From assembly GCF_011761355.1 (NCBI RefSeq), contig NZ_JAASRW010000010.1:124001-188000 (forward strand): a DNA stretch of 64,000 bases, read 5' to 3'. The position numbers and the translations under genes were made by a program. Origin of the DNA: Paenibacillus lupini (GTDB lineage: Bacteria > Bacillota > Bacilli > Paenibacillales > Paenibacillaceae). The notes beneath the pieces are model-generated. The model was not told the origin of the DNA, searched no databases, and saw only the letters and a program-made list of their open reading frames with translations. Positions 17,647 through 26,520 of the stretch are shown piece after piece (within the stretch, counting starts at the first letter, position 1; every line of letters starts with the position of its first letter).

Positions 17647-19878
17647 ATGGCGACAAGCAAAACAAAAAATATGGGCATGAACAGCTGGGGTTCAAATGAA
17701 ACGGTAAAACAAACCGAGTTAAACGCAAACTTTGATGCTCTGGACAGCGAGCTTAGTGCACGAGGCTTTAACATTCGCTGGAAAGGAGCGGATGCCAGCG
17801 GAGCAGCGGGCAGCTACAATGCGTTGTTGGCAGCAGTTAATGATACGGCAACAACAGCGGTTTTTATTCCGCCAGGCGTGTATCTAATTGAGAAAAGTAT
17901 CACGATTCCAAGCACGAAACGACTGGAATTCGCGCGGGGTGCTCGGCTGAAACCGGCAAAGGGGATTAGCATTACTGTAAACGGAACCATTGCGGCAAGC
18001 TTATGCGATTGGATCTTTGACATTACGGCAGGAGGATTTATTGCGGGAACGCCAAAGGTCGTGGATATTTATCCAACATGGTTTGGGGCGGCAGGTGATG
18101 GTTCAGCGGATGATACGGCAGCCTTCCGGGCTGCGATGGCCATTTGTGCCAAGAAGTACAGAATCTTTATTCCGGCTGGAACCTATCGTATTCGGCAGAC
18201 GTTAACGAATAATTCGCGGGGAATGTATGGGGTCGCGGATTTCGTGGATGATGGTCAGATGGGCAGCCTGCTTATTTGGGATCCCATCGATAAAACAACG
18301 GATCTGCTTCCTTGTATACGAATTGAGAATGCGGGGATAGACGCGAATTTCGAGAACTTTGCCATTACGGGGACTGTCGGCTACAACTCGCGGAATCTAT
18401 CGACATGGGTGAATAAAGCTTTGCTTGATCAGGATTCCTATTCGATGTTCTCGGCGGGAACGGTAGCTATTGAGGTGGCAGGCGGAGCGAAACCGATCTT
18501 CCGCAGCATAAGTACGAAGCAGGTTAAGGTGGGATTGCTGCTTAACAGCACGGATGGGCATGTGACCTCCAATGACTGCACATGGAATGGACTTATCGGT
18601 GTCTACTGTATGAAGAACAGCGAGGATTATTATTTTCAGGGCGGTGGTATAACCGGCGCCTTCACCGGCATTATGATAGGAATCAAAGAGCATGTGGGCC
18701 ATTACGGCGGATTTGGCGTAACGATGAAGAGGGTGCATCTTGGCTACTCGCCATACGGCATTTATCAGGTTATCGATTCGGATACGTATAATAACGCAGC
18801 TGGCGTGGTTGGCGGGATCTATGGAATGCTGGAGTCGGTCCGTTTCGAGCAGATCGGTGAAGCGGCCATAAAGCTGTTGCCGAAATCCATGTCACAAGGT
18901 CTTTATATTTCGGGCATAGGAATGTCCTGGTCATCCGTTGATCCGACTTCGGTGGAGTATTACGCACTGCCGGATACGCTGAAGAATAAGGATGCGAAAC
19001 AAAGCTACGCGGTGCATTTTGGCACTGTTTCGAGAGTTAATATTGAGAATATCGAAGGCAGTGCGATTAAATCGGATGCACCAGGGGCGCTTGGTACTGC
19101 TTATATCAACTTCCTGGAAAAAGATACACTTATTACGGGTCTGCAGCCCGCGCTTACAAAAATCGTTCAACGTAATGTATCCTCTACCTTGCTGTATACC
19201 ACATCGCAATCGGTTGGTGAATCTATACATGCCAAAGCGAATAACCCTATTAGCCATGGCAATCTCCTCTTGAATCCAGAGCTGCTTAAAAACTGGAACA
19301 TTGTAGCGGGTACTAATGTAGGGTTGTCGATGATTACGAATTCGGATACGCTCCCTGTGCCATTCAGCCCTGAGATGAAGTCATACGTGGATAAATCTAT
19401 TACAGGTGTATTAATGATTACGCCAAATGGAGCGAGCAGTCCTTATGTTGGAGTGCCATTCAGTTCTTATCCGCTTATTGTAGACTCGAATCGTTACATG
19501 AGCTTTGAATACTTTATCCTCTCTCCACAAGCCAGATTCCGCAGCAGACTGGAATTCGGCAACCATACAACCCTTTATGACACTACCAATGAAGTAATTA
19601 TCAATCAATGGACAAGAATCACTTGCAGAGAACAATATGTTCCAAATACAAACGCCTATTTAGCATCCTTCTTCGAGTTATCGGCTGTACAGCCAACGTA
19701 TATTGCCGCAGTTATGGTTTCTTATGATTATAATGGAGCCTATTCTCCATATAATCATGCTTATGCTAAGCCGGCGATTGAAAGCGGAGATGCATTCATA
19801 TTAACGGATAAAGCTACAGGTACAAGAGGAAGAATTGAACTTGTGAACGGAAAACTTCAAATAACGATGCTGACATAA
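17647..19878 (+). CDS. Right-handed beta-helix (pectate-lyase superfamily) protein, tailspike-like
   Basis: 743 aa. A short N-terminal module (MATSKTKNMGMNSWGSNETV, with a QTELNANFDALDSEL helix) resembles the start of phage tail-fibre proteins. Two pectate-lyase-superfamily (PF12708-like) openings follow: NALLAAVN...VFIPPGVYLI at about 60 and WFGAAGDGSADDTAAFRAAM at about 150, then a long beta-helix with repeats such as GGIYGMLESVRFEQIG. The last about 200 residues (from NLLLNPELLKNWNI) look like a beta-sandwich carbohydrate-binding module. No signal peptide is visible. The gene sits alone between two terminators inside the EPS cluster, with a strong AAAGGAGG. It may be an EPS lyase or depolymerase; the substrate is unknown. 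Confidence 0.72.
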   Translation: MATSKTKNMGMNSWGSNETVKQTELNANFDALDSELSARGFNIRWKGADASGAAGSYNALLAAVNDTATTAVFIPPGVYLIEKSITIPSTKRLEFARGARLKPAKGISITVNGTIAASLCDWIFDITAGGFIAGTPKVVDIYPTWFGAAGDGSADDTAAFRAAMAICAKKYRIFIPAGTYRIRQTLTNNSRGMYGVADFVDDGQMGSLLIWDPIDKTTDLLPCIRIENAGIDANFENFAITGTVGYNSRNLSTWVNKALLDQDSYSMFSAGTVAIEVAGGAKPIFRSISTKQVKVGLLLNSTDGHVTSNDCTWNGLIGVYCMKNSEDYYFQGGGITGAFTGIMIGIKEHVGHYGGFGVTMKRVHLGYSPYGIYQVIDSDTYNNAAGVVGGIYGMLESVRFEQIGEAAIKLLPKSMSQGLYISGIGMSWSSVDPTSVEYYALPDTLKNKDAKQSYAVHFGTVSRVNIENIEGSAIKSDAPGALGTAYINFLEKDTLITGLQPALTKIVQRNVSSTLLYTTSQSVGESIHAKANNPISHGNLLLNPELLKNWNIVAGTNVGLSMITNSDTLPVPFSPEMKSYVDKSITGVLMITPNGASSPYVGVPFSSYPLIVDSNRYMSFEYFILSPQARFRSRLEFGNHTTLYDTTNEVIINQWTRITCREQYVPNTNAYLASFFELSAVQPTYIAAVMVSYDYNGAYSPYNHAYAKPAIESGDAFILTDKATGTRGRIELVNGKLQITMLT

Positions 19879-19889
19879 GTATAATCAGC

Positions 19890-19951
19890 AAAGCCGGTAT
19901 TTCCGCTAGAACGCATCCAGTTCTGGGGAAATAACCGGCTTCTTTCTTTTT
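19890..19951 (+). terminator. Terminator after the beta-helix gene
   Basis: AAGCCGGT-ATTTCC / GGAAAT-AACCGGCTT with an inner AGAAC/GTTCT stem, followed by CTTTCTTTTT. Confidence 0.85.
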
Positions 19952-19964
19952 GAGAAGATATGCC

Positions 19965-20014
19965 TTGACATGCTACTAATTGTATCATAAAGTTATGTAT
20001 ATACAAATTGTATC
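19965..20014 (+). promoter_or_regulatory. EPS promoter 2 with two GATAC-N5-GTATC-like operators
   Basis: TTGACA (19965-19970), 17-bp spacer, TAAAGT (19988-19993). Operator GCTAC-TAATT-GTATC (19972-19986, one mismatch) fills the spacer as at promoter 1. A second, TATAC-AAATT-GTATC (20000-20014, one mismatch), lies 28 bp on. It drives the long second EPS unit. Confidence 0.68.
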
Positions 20015-20030
20015 GGCGGAGGTGCAAGAA

Positions 20031-20792
20031 GTGGAGTTAAAACAATACTTCAGAGTTGTAATGAAAAAATGGTGGCTAGTGCTTGTACTGATTCTGCTTG
20101 CCTGTACCGCTTCTGGTATAAAAAGCTACTATTTTACAACTCCTATTTATGAAGCCAGTGCGAAACTTATTGTAAATCAATCCCCAAAGAGCGATGAACA
20201 AATCTATCCAAGTGTAGGCATATTAGAAACAAACTTAATGCTTATGAATTCCTATAAAGAGATTATTACCTCCTCCGCTATTCTGGATAAAGTCGTGGAG
20301 CAATACCCCGATCTGGAAGACTCCGTTAATGTTATGGCCAATACTCTTGCTGTAAGTTCTTTCAATGATTCACAGGTACTAAATCTTAGCTATTGGTCTA
20401 CTTCCTATGAGAGTGCAGCCAAGACGGTTAATGCCATCTCACAAGTATTCAAAGAACAAATTCCACACATTATGAATATAGACAATATCACCATTTTAAA
20501 TGAGGCAAAGCTGGATGATGACATCTCGCATGGACCTGTCAATATCAACGTAGTGATGAGTGTTGTGCTTGCTTTCGTCCTATCTTTTCTTATCTCAATC
20601 GGCTTAGTGCTCTGTCTGCATTTCCTTGATGATACCCTCAAGAATGAAGAAGAGCTCAAAGAATTGCTTGGTATTCCGCTTCTTGCGGCAATAGGCCGAA
20701 TGAAGAAAGAAGATTACGCAAGAGGACAGCATGAGCACTTTAACATTTCGAAAGAGGCAGGTGAAGGGAAATATGTCTCGGTCAACCAATGA
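20031..20792 (+). CDS. Wzz/YveK-type co-polymerase and kinase activator (second copy)
   Basis: Paralogue of the protein at 13661, sharing ELKQYF/VxxVMKKWW, GIKSYYFTTPIYEA and LIVNQSPK. 253 aa with membrane segments at about 15-34 and 178-200 and a cytoplasmic C-tail that would contact the BY-kinase encoded next. The frame opens at 19980, but GTG at 20031 is the equivalent start and has GGAGGTG upstream. It overlaps the kinase gene by 20 bp, which supports coupling of the two products. Confidence 0.88.
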   Translation: MELKQYFRVVMKKWWLVLVLILLACTASGIKSYYFTTPIYEASAKLIVNQSPKSDEQIYPSVGILETNLMLMNSYKEIITSSAILDKVVEQYPDLEDSVNVMANTLAVSSFNDSQVLNLSYWSTSYESAAKTVNAISQVFKEQIPHIMNIDNITILNEAKLDDDISHGPVNINVVMSVVLAFVLSFLISIGLVLCLHFLDDTLKNEEELKELLGIPLLAAIGRMKKEDYARGQHEHFNISKEAGEGKYVSVNQ

Positions 20793-21456
20793 AAGCCGGT
20801 TAGTTGTATTATTTAATCCAAGCTCTACGGTGGCTGAAGCTTACCGTACCTTGCGCACGAATATTCAATATTCCTCTGTCGATAATCCGATCCAGATGCT
20901 CATGGTCGCTTCTGCACAGGCAGGAGAAGGCAAGTCTACTGTAATAAGCAATTTGGCAGTTGCTTATGCACAAGAGGGAAAGCGGGTTCTGCTCATCGAT
21001 ACCGACCTTAGAAAGCCTTCACTCCACCGTATTTTTGCTCATACGAATCGTCAAGGTCTGACGAATCTTCTAACTGGGCAAAGCATGCTTCAGGAAGTGC
21101 TGAAAGATAGTGGAATTGAGAATCTATCTTTAATTACATCAGGTCCAACACCGCCCAATCCTGCTGAGCTGCTCGGCTCAGCCCGAATGAAGAAGTTATT
21201 GGAAGAGCTGAAGGAACAGTTCGATCTTATTTTGTTTGATACTCCGCCGGTGCTTGCGGTTACCGATTCTCTAATTGTCAGTACATACTGTGATGGTGTC
21301 CTGCTCGTCATTCATGCTGGAAAAGTAAAGAAAACTTATGTGCGCAAGGCCAAGGAAAAGCTGGATTTCGTACAGTCTCGAATTATTGGGGCTGTATTCA
21401 ATCAGTTGAAACGAGATGACATTACTTTTATGAAATATTATGGATCTGCTAAATAA
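20773..21456 (+). CDS. BY-kinase (CpsD/EpsB-type tyrosine kinase)
   Basis: Cytoplasmic tyrosine autokinase that regulates EPS polymerisation with the Wzz partner. Walker A is AQAGEGKSTVISNLAV, Walker A' is RVLLIDTDLRKPSLHRIF, and Walker B is DLILFDTPPVLAVTDS. 227 aa. The C-terminus (MKYYGSAK) has only two tyrosines, so the usual C-terminal tyrosine cluster is minimal. The start at 20773 has AGGTGAAGGG upstream. A structured RNA region follows directly, as after epsB in B. subtilis. Confidence 0.9.
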   Translation: MSRSTNESRLVVLFNPSSTVAEAYRTLRTNIQYSSVDNPIQMLMVASAQAGEGKSTVISNLAVAYAQEGKRVLLIDTDLRKPSLHRIFAHTNRQGLTNLLTGQSMLQEVLKDSGIENLSLITSGPTPPNPAELLGSARMKKLLEELKEQFDLILFDTPPVLAVTDSLIVSTYCDGVLLVIHAGKVKKTYVRKAKEKLDFVQSRIIGAVFNQLKRDDITFMKYYGSAK

Positions 21457-21469
21457 AACAAAATAGCTT

Positions 21470-21625
21470 GACATCATCATAGGAGAAAGAACTGCAGCGA
21501 AATAGGTAATGTCTACTGAACCTTTATTACTGTAGGCACTCGGTCGCACCGTGGGCTATTGAAGCCTTAGACATGATTGTCGCTGGTGAGATGTGAGGAC
21601 AGGTTAGATGCCTGCCATTTTTTAA
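21470..21625 (+). ncRNA. Candidate EAR (epsC) antitermination RNA
   Basis: A 246-bp gap in an otherwise tightly packed EPS operon, directly after the BY-kinase gene, the position of the EAR element in B. subtilis eps. Nested pairings are visible: GACATCAT (21471-) with ATGATTGTC, the perfect 7-bp ATGTCTA/TAGACAT, an internal GTCTAC/GTAGGC alternative, CGGT-CGC-ACCG, and CAGG/CCTG near the 3' end. No good ORF is present. EAR RNAs promote readthrough of terminators in long EPS operons. Family assignment rests on position and structure only; I could not match it to the Rfam model. Confidence 0.55.
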
Positions 21626-21627
21626 AC

Positions 21628-21675
21628 AAATAGCTATGTTTTCTTGCCGAGCAAGAGAACATAGCTATTTATTTA
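21628..21675 (+). terminator. Strong hairpin after the candidate EAR RNA
   Basis: AAATAGCTATGTT-T-TCTTGC / GCAAGA-G-AACATAGCTATTT, about 19 paired bases around a CGA loop, followed by ATTTAAAA. It is a terminator-like barrier inside the operon, which is what an upstream antiterminator RNA would act on. Confidence 0.6.
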
Positions 21676-21702
21676 AAAACAATAAAGGATAGGTGAAAGT
21701 CC

Positions 21703-22629
21703 ATGCGGATTAGCGTCATCATTCCGACCTACATGCGTCTAGACAGTTTAGTTGAAGGTTTGGGCGGGCTCTACAAACAGGAGAGATTGCCGGATGAGAT
21801 TCTGGTCATTGCAAGAGATTCCGACAGGGAGACAATCGATTATTTGAATGCCAGACTAGATGGGCGACTGCGATATGGGATGGTATATACTCCTGGAACG
21901 GTAGAGGCGCTTAATACCGGACTCGCGCAAGCAACGGGTGATGTTATCGTTATTACTGACGATGATACAGTTCCATATCCCGACTGGCTGGCAAGAATAG
22001 AAAAGCATTACGAAGATGATGACAAGCTTGGAGGACTAGGGGGCAAGGACTGGGTGTATCATTCAGGCCGGCTGCTGTTCGGTCAGGCCAGGAATGTCGG
22101 CAAGTTGTATTGGTTCGGCAGAATGGCCGGTAATCATCATATTGGTGTAGGTGATGCCAGGGAAGTGGACATCCTAAAGGGGGCGAATATGAGCTTCCGC
22201 AAGAAAGCGCTCGAGAATCTATCCTTTGATAGAATGCTGAGAGGCAGCGGCGCTCAAGTTCATCTTGAGATCGGAATAAGTCTGCTTGTCAAGCAATCTG
22301 GCTGGAAGCTTCTATACGATCCAAGTGTATGTGTGAATCATTTTCCGGCTGAGAGATTTGATGAAGATAAACGGAATGCATTTAATGAGACTGCTTGCCG
22401 TAATATGGCCCATAATGAAACGTACACCATATTAAAGCATTCGGGCGCCATTAGAAGAGCTGTCTATTTGGTATGGATCGCTTTGGTCGGAAGTCCGCCC
22501 TCACCTGGATTCCTGCAGTTTATTCGAATGGTTCCTCGGGAAAAAGGAGCAGCTTATAGAAAGCTGCGATCCACATACAGAGGTAGATGGGATGGGTGGA
22601 AAACGTGGAGAACATGGATAAACTCATAG
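21703..22629 (+). CDS. Family 2 glycosyltransferase
   Basis: GT-A fold transferase: RISVIIPTYMRLDSLVEGL at the N-terminus and the nucleotide-sugar/metal motif VITDDDTVPYPDW. It has LKGANMSFRKKAL typical of GT2 acceptor-side loops. 308 aa, cytoplasmic or membrane associated through the C-terminal hydrophobic part (VYLVWIALVGSPPSPGFL). First gene after the candidate EAR RNA and hairpin, with ATAGGTG upstream. Sugar specificity cannot be read. Confidence 0.9.
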   Translation: MRISVIIPTYMRLDSLVEGLGGLYKQERLPDEILVIARDSDRETIDYLNARLDGRLRYGMVYTPGTVEALNTGLAQATGDVIVITDDDTVPYPDWLARIEKHYEDDDKLGGLGGKDWVYHSGRLLFGQARNVGKLYWFGRMAGNHHIGVGDAREVDILKGANMSFRKKALENLSFDRMLRGSGAQVHLEIGISLLVKQSGWKLLYDPSVCVNHFPAERFDEDKRNAFNETACRNMAHNETYTILKHSGAIRRAVYLVWIALVGSPPSPGFLQFIRMVPREKGAAYRKLRSTYRGRWDGWKTWRTWINS

Positions 22630-24038
22630 ACACAGCCAAAGTTGCCTTGCTCAAAACAACTGGAACCATCGGAATGATGCTTATTATCCTGTTTATTGGC
22701 GTGACGACAACGAAGGTAGCCATGATGCAGGATCTTTGGCAGCTGTCCGTTGTCCTTGGTTTAACGATGGCTGCGGTTTTTCTTCAATGGGCAAATTCAA
22801 TAGCCTATGTTCCCTACACAATAGCTGTCTGGGCGTTTTATCCGGAAATAAGACGTTTATTGGACTGGTCTTTTGGCACTTACAGTGATACCCCCATCTT
22901 GTCCCTTGCCCCACTGCTCGTAAGCTTAACGATGCTTATCCCTATTATGAAAAACTATAAGAAGCTGTCGCGAACAGTCACCCGGATCATGCTCATTGCT
23001 TCTTTGGTATTTGGCTACGGGTATCTTCTTGGTGTGCTTCAATTCGGCAGTTTTGCCGCAACGTATGATCTAATAAACTATTTATCTCCGCTATTGCTAA
23101 TAGCCTATGTTAACACCTGTAATTTCAAAAATGAAGTCAGAGATTATTGGCTAAAGAGCTTTACGTTTATTACGGTGCTGGTCGCCGTCTATGGTATATA
23201 CCAATATTTTCTTATTCCTCCATGGGATCAGTTCTGGATGATCCATTCCGAGATGACCTCGATTGGACAGCCTGAGCCGCTCAAGGTGAGGGTATTCTCA
23301 ACCTTGAACTCGCCTGGCCCAACGGGTGCTTTCCTGGCCTATGCTTTATCCGTCATGATTATGAATAAAAAGTGGCGTGCCTTTGGTTTTGTCGGCCTTA
23401 TTCTCGTCGCATTTGCCTTGATGCTTACATTGGTAAGAAGCAGCTGGATTGGTCTTGTTGCTATGCTTCTGGTGTACTTCATGCAGGCAAAGTCACAGAG
23501 CAAAATAAAGCTGGTTGCTGTTCTTGCTGTGCTGGTTATGTTCTATCAATTTGTACTCCCGAGCTTGCCAGGAGCGGATGCGATTACGACGCGCGTGCAA
23601 AGCTTCGGCAATCTAAGTGAGGATAACTCCTATAATGATAGACTTGCTTTTACTTCGTCCATCATGGTGGTCATCATGTCAAATCCGATTGGCAACGGGC
23701 TTGGCAGCACAGGGCTGAGTGCCAAGCTGAATACGAGTGCTCTGCAAACCTTCGATAATGGCTATTTGAATGTATTCTATACGTTTGGTATTCCAGGCGG
23801 GCTGTTATTTCTTGGATTGCTGGGGTATCTGGTTGTTCTTAGTCTGCGGAGCACTCTTTACTATCGGGAATATAGTCATCTTGCCTTCGCTACGATGGCG
23901 GCAGCGCTGTTCCTGCTGTTTGGAGCGAACACATTTCCAGGGGTTGGGGGCGTAAACATCTGGTTTCTCCTCTCCTTTATATTTTTTCCATTGAAAGAGG
24001 AGGATGCAGGTCATGAACATGTGCTTCGTTACCCATAA
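22614..24038 (+). CDS. EPS polymerase (Wzy / O-antigen ligase family)
   Basis: Polytopic membrane protein (about 10-12 segments) of the Wzy/WaaL superfamily, which joins repeat units outside the membrane. The family signature lies around LMLTLVRSSWIGLVAMLLVY and the large loop with VRVFSTLNSPGPTGAFLAY, then FDNGYLNVFYTFGIPGGLLF. About 474 aa. It overlaps the GT2 gene by 16 bp. The start is uncertain: ATG at 22614 follows GTGGAGAAC closely, and GTG at 22596 and ATG at 22587 are in frame. Confidence 0.85.
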   Translation: MDKLIDTAKVALLKTTGTIGMMLIILFIGVTTTKVAMMQDLWQLSVVLGLTMAAVFLQWANSIAYVPYTIAVWAFYPEIRRLLDWSFGTYSDTPILSLAPLLVSLTMLIPIMKNYKKLSRTVTRIMLIASLVFGYGYLLGVLQFGSFAATYDLINYLSPLLLIAYVNTCNFKNEVRDYWLKSFTFITVLVAVYGIYQYFLIPPWDQFWMIHSEMTSIGQPEPLKVRVFSTLNSPGPTGAFLAYALSVMIMNKKWRAFGFVGLILVAFALMLTLVRSSWIGLVAMLLVYFMQAKSQSKIKLVAVLAVLVMFYQFVLPSLPGADAITTRVQSFGNLSEDNSYNDRLAFTSSIMVVIMSNPIGNGLGSTGLSAKLNTSALQTFDNGYLNVFYTFGIPGGLLFLGLLGYLVVLSLRSTLYYREYSHLAFATMAAALFLLFGANTFPGVGGVNIWFLLSFIFFPLKEEDAGHEHVLRYP

Positions 24039-25164
24039 AGTAAGAAAAGGCGATGGACAGGGGAGGGTTAATTACGAGGTTATTTTGGAGGCGCTTCGGC
24101 AAGGTCATTATGTATATATTATTGCTTCTGAATTATCTGATGAATTGGCGCAGCATGAACGGGTCATATGGAAAAAGATCGCAGTGGAAGGCTGGCCGAC
24201 CGAGCTGCTGCGGAATCAGATATTCGCTATTCGAGCATCGCTCTGGCTTACCATATTGAGGAACCGAATCGATCTGACGATTGTAAACGGCTTTACAGCG
24301 TATGTCCGCTCGGATATCAACTGTATCCATTTCGTCCATAGTGCCTGGCTTCGTTCCAAGTATCATCCTATTGTGGAACGTAAGAGCTTAAGCTCGTTCT
24401 ATCAATACATCTATACCCGGCTCAACCGTTCTCTGGAACGAATGGCGATGAAGCGTACCAGAACCATTGTGGCTGTATCGGAGCAGGTGAAGCATGAACT
24501 TAAGGGGGATGCCCATATAGAAGGTAATCGAATAGCTGTCATTCGAAACGGAGTTGATCTGGAGGAGTTTTATCCGCGTCATGTGGACCGGAGAGAGCTT
24601 CATTTATCTGAGCAACAGCTATATGCCATGTTCGCCGGAGATCTTCGATCCTCGCGAAAAAATCTCGACACTGTATTAAAAGCATTAGTTTCTGTTCCGG
24701 AAATTCATCTCCTTGTACTTGGCAATACGAAAGGAAGCCTCTATCCGCAGATGGCAGCGGACTTAGGTTTGGGTGAACGGGTACAATTTCTAGGCTACCG
24801 TACGGACATGGCGACGTGGATGTCTGCCGCAGACTTATTCGTATTCCCTTCACGTTATGAACCTTTTGCGCTTGTTTTGCTTGAAGCGATGGCCGTAGGT
24901 CTTCCCGTTGTAGCCAGTAGCAATTGCGGAGCAGTGGAGCTGCTCACGAATAAGGCTGCCATTATTATTAATGACCCGGATGATTCAGATGCTCTTGCTG
25001 ATGCACTTCTGAGATGTGCGGCCGATCGCAGGCAGCTGAAGCAAATGGGGGAGGAAGCTAGAAGGCTTGCCTGCCAGCATTCTTGGTCAGCCATGGCCGC
25101 ACAATATTTGCAGTTAATTCAAGAAACAGCCCTTCATAAGGCTGTTCCTCTGCCAGAGTCTTGA
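24013..25164 (+). CDS. Family 4 glycosyltransferase A
   Basis: GT-B fold enzyme. The C-terminal donor domain shows VSEQVKHEL, FAGDLRSSRKNLDTVLKAL and the E-x7-E element RYEPFALVLLEAMAVGLPVV. 383 aa. The start at 24013 is 9 nt after AGGAGG; an ATG at 24004 lies against the site. It overlaps the polymerase gene by 26 bp. It adds one sugar of the repeat unit; acceptor and donor are unknown. Confidence 0.9.
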   Translation: MNMCFVTHKVRKGDGQGRVNYEVILEALRQGHYVYIIASELSDELAQHERVIWKKIAVEGWPTELLRNQIFAIRASLWLTILRNRIDLTIVNGFTAYVRSDINCIHFVHSAWLRSKYHPIVERKSLSSFYQYIYTRLNRSLERMAMKRTRTIVAVSEQVKHELKGDAHIEGNRIAVIRNGVDLEEFYPRHVDRRELHLSEQQLYAMFAGDLRSSRKNLDTVLKALVSVPEIHLLVLGNTKGSLYPQMAADLGLGERVQFLGYRTDMATWMSAADLFVFPSRYEPFALVLLEAMAVGLPVVASSNCGAVELLTNKAAIIINDPDDSDALADALLRCAADRRQLKQMGEEARRLACQHSWSAMAAQYLQLIQETALHKAVPLPES

Positions 25165-25182
25165 AAGGAATAGGTACAGGCT

Positions 25183-26520
25183 ATGTTAAATGTATTAAGA
25201 CGCAAAGATAGCTTTGGTTATATCGCGCAAATGTTCGCTTCCAACTTATTTATTCTATTTCTTAATACATTAACGGGCATTATTATTGCAAGATATCTGG
25301 GACCAATTGGACGCGGCGAGCAGGCGGCGATGATTATGTGGCCGCAGCTGCTTTCCTATATGGTTACGCTTGGTTTGCCCTCTTCTATTATTTATTACAT
25401 GAAACAAAAGGGAAGCCAGCAAGGTTCGCTTTATATAGCTTCTCTATGGATGTGTCTGCTGCTTGGAATGATATCCATACTTGGCGGATTGCTATTTTTG
25501 CCGGGGTGGATGGATGGTTATTCCCATAATAAAATCGCCTTCTCCTGCTGGGCACTTATCCTGATTCCTTTTGGATTGATTGGCGTTATTAATAACGCTG
25601 TATTGCAGGCGAGAGATGAATACCTGCTGTTCAACCGCATCCGGTATTTACCTAATATCATTACACTGGTGCTGTTGGGTGCATTGGTGGTCACGGGGAA
25701 CGTAAATCCCTTTTATACATCAATTGCCTATTTGGCGCCGATCATTCCTATTTCGGTATGGACGATGATGCGGCTATTATCGATTTATAAGTTCAAGCAT
25801 TCGGACCTTATTCAGTCGTCCAGACAGTTAGTCCAATATGGCATTCGTTCGTACGGCACTGATTTGGCAGGCACGCTTTCCTTTTATATCGATCAGGTGC
25901 TTGTCGTAGGGCTGTTGTCACCTGCCAGTTTGGGTATCTATTTGGTTGCTTTGAGCTTGGCCAAAATGCTTGATATTATCCAATCCTCCATCGTATCCGT
26001 CTTGTTCCCTCAAGCATCAGGATTGCAGCCAAACGAGGCCATCCAACTCACACTCAAGATGTACCGCATCAGTGCGGTTCTTACGTTTGGACTTGTTATC
26101 CTGCTCGTTACTTTTGCTCCATATGTCATGCTGCTGTTGTATGGTGCTTCATACAAGGAAGCGATACCGATCTTTCGTGTACTGATTGTTCAAGCTGCAA
26201 TAGCGAGTGCGACCTGGACGCTGGCTCAAGGATTTATGGCAACGAATAGACCAGGAAGAGTGACGATGTTGAAAGTATTGTCGCTGCTTATGAACGCTGC
26301 ACTGATTAATGTACTGACTCCGCATATGGGGATTATAGGCGCTGCATACTCTTTACTCATTTCCGCAGTAGTCAATTTCCTGCTCATTATATGGCTCTAT
26401 TATTTCGAGATGCGGATAAGCTGGTCGTCCATTCTATTCCAGGCAGATGATTGGTCTTGGGTAAAGAGACAACTGCTTGGTAAAAAGAATCTTACGGAAA
26501 CGGAGAGAGTGATTCCATGA
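25183..26520 (+). CDS. EPS flippase (Wzx, MOP superfamily)
   Basis: A 445-aa polytopic protein of the polysaccharide transport/MATE-like superfamily, which flips the lipid-linked repeat unit. It starts with GYIAQMFASNLFILFLNTLTG, followed by IIIARYLGPIGRGE, the typical Wzx opening, and has 12-14 hydrophobic segments, e.g. VAYLAP-like YLAPIIPISVWTMM and AAYSLLISAVVNFLLIIWLY. A GAAAGGAATAGG site precedes the ATG. It ends in ATGA overlap with the next transferase. Confidence 0.9.
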   Translation: MLNVLRRKDSFGYIAQMFASNLFILFLNTLTGIIIARYLGPIGRGEQAAMIMWPQLLSYMVTLGLPSSIIYYMKQKGSQQGSLYIASLWMCLLLGMISILGGLLFLPGWMDGYSHNKIAFSCWALILIPFGLIGVINNAVLQARDEYLLFNRIRYLPNIITLVLLGALVVTGNVNPFYTSIAYLAPIIPISVWTMMRLLSIYKFKHSDLIQSSRQLVQYGIRSYGTDLAGTLSFYIDQVLVVGLLSPASLGIYLVALSLAKMLDIIQSSIVSVLFPQASGLQPNEAIQLTLKMYRISAVLTFGLVILLVTFAPYVMLLLYGASYKEAIPIFRVLIVQAAIASATWTLAQGFMATNRPGRVTMLKVLSLLMNAALINVLTPHMGIIGAAYSLLISAVVNFLLIIWLYYFEMRISWSSILFQADDWSWVKRQLLGKKNLTETERVIP

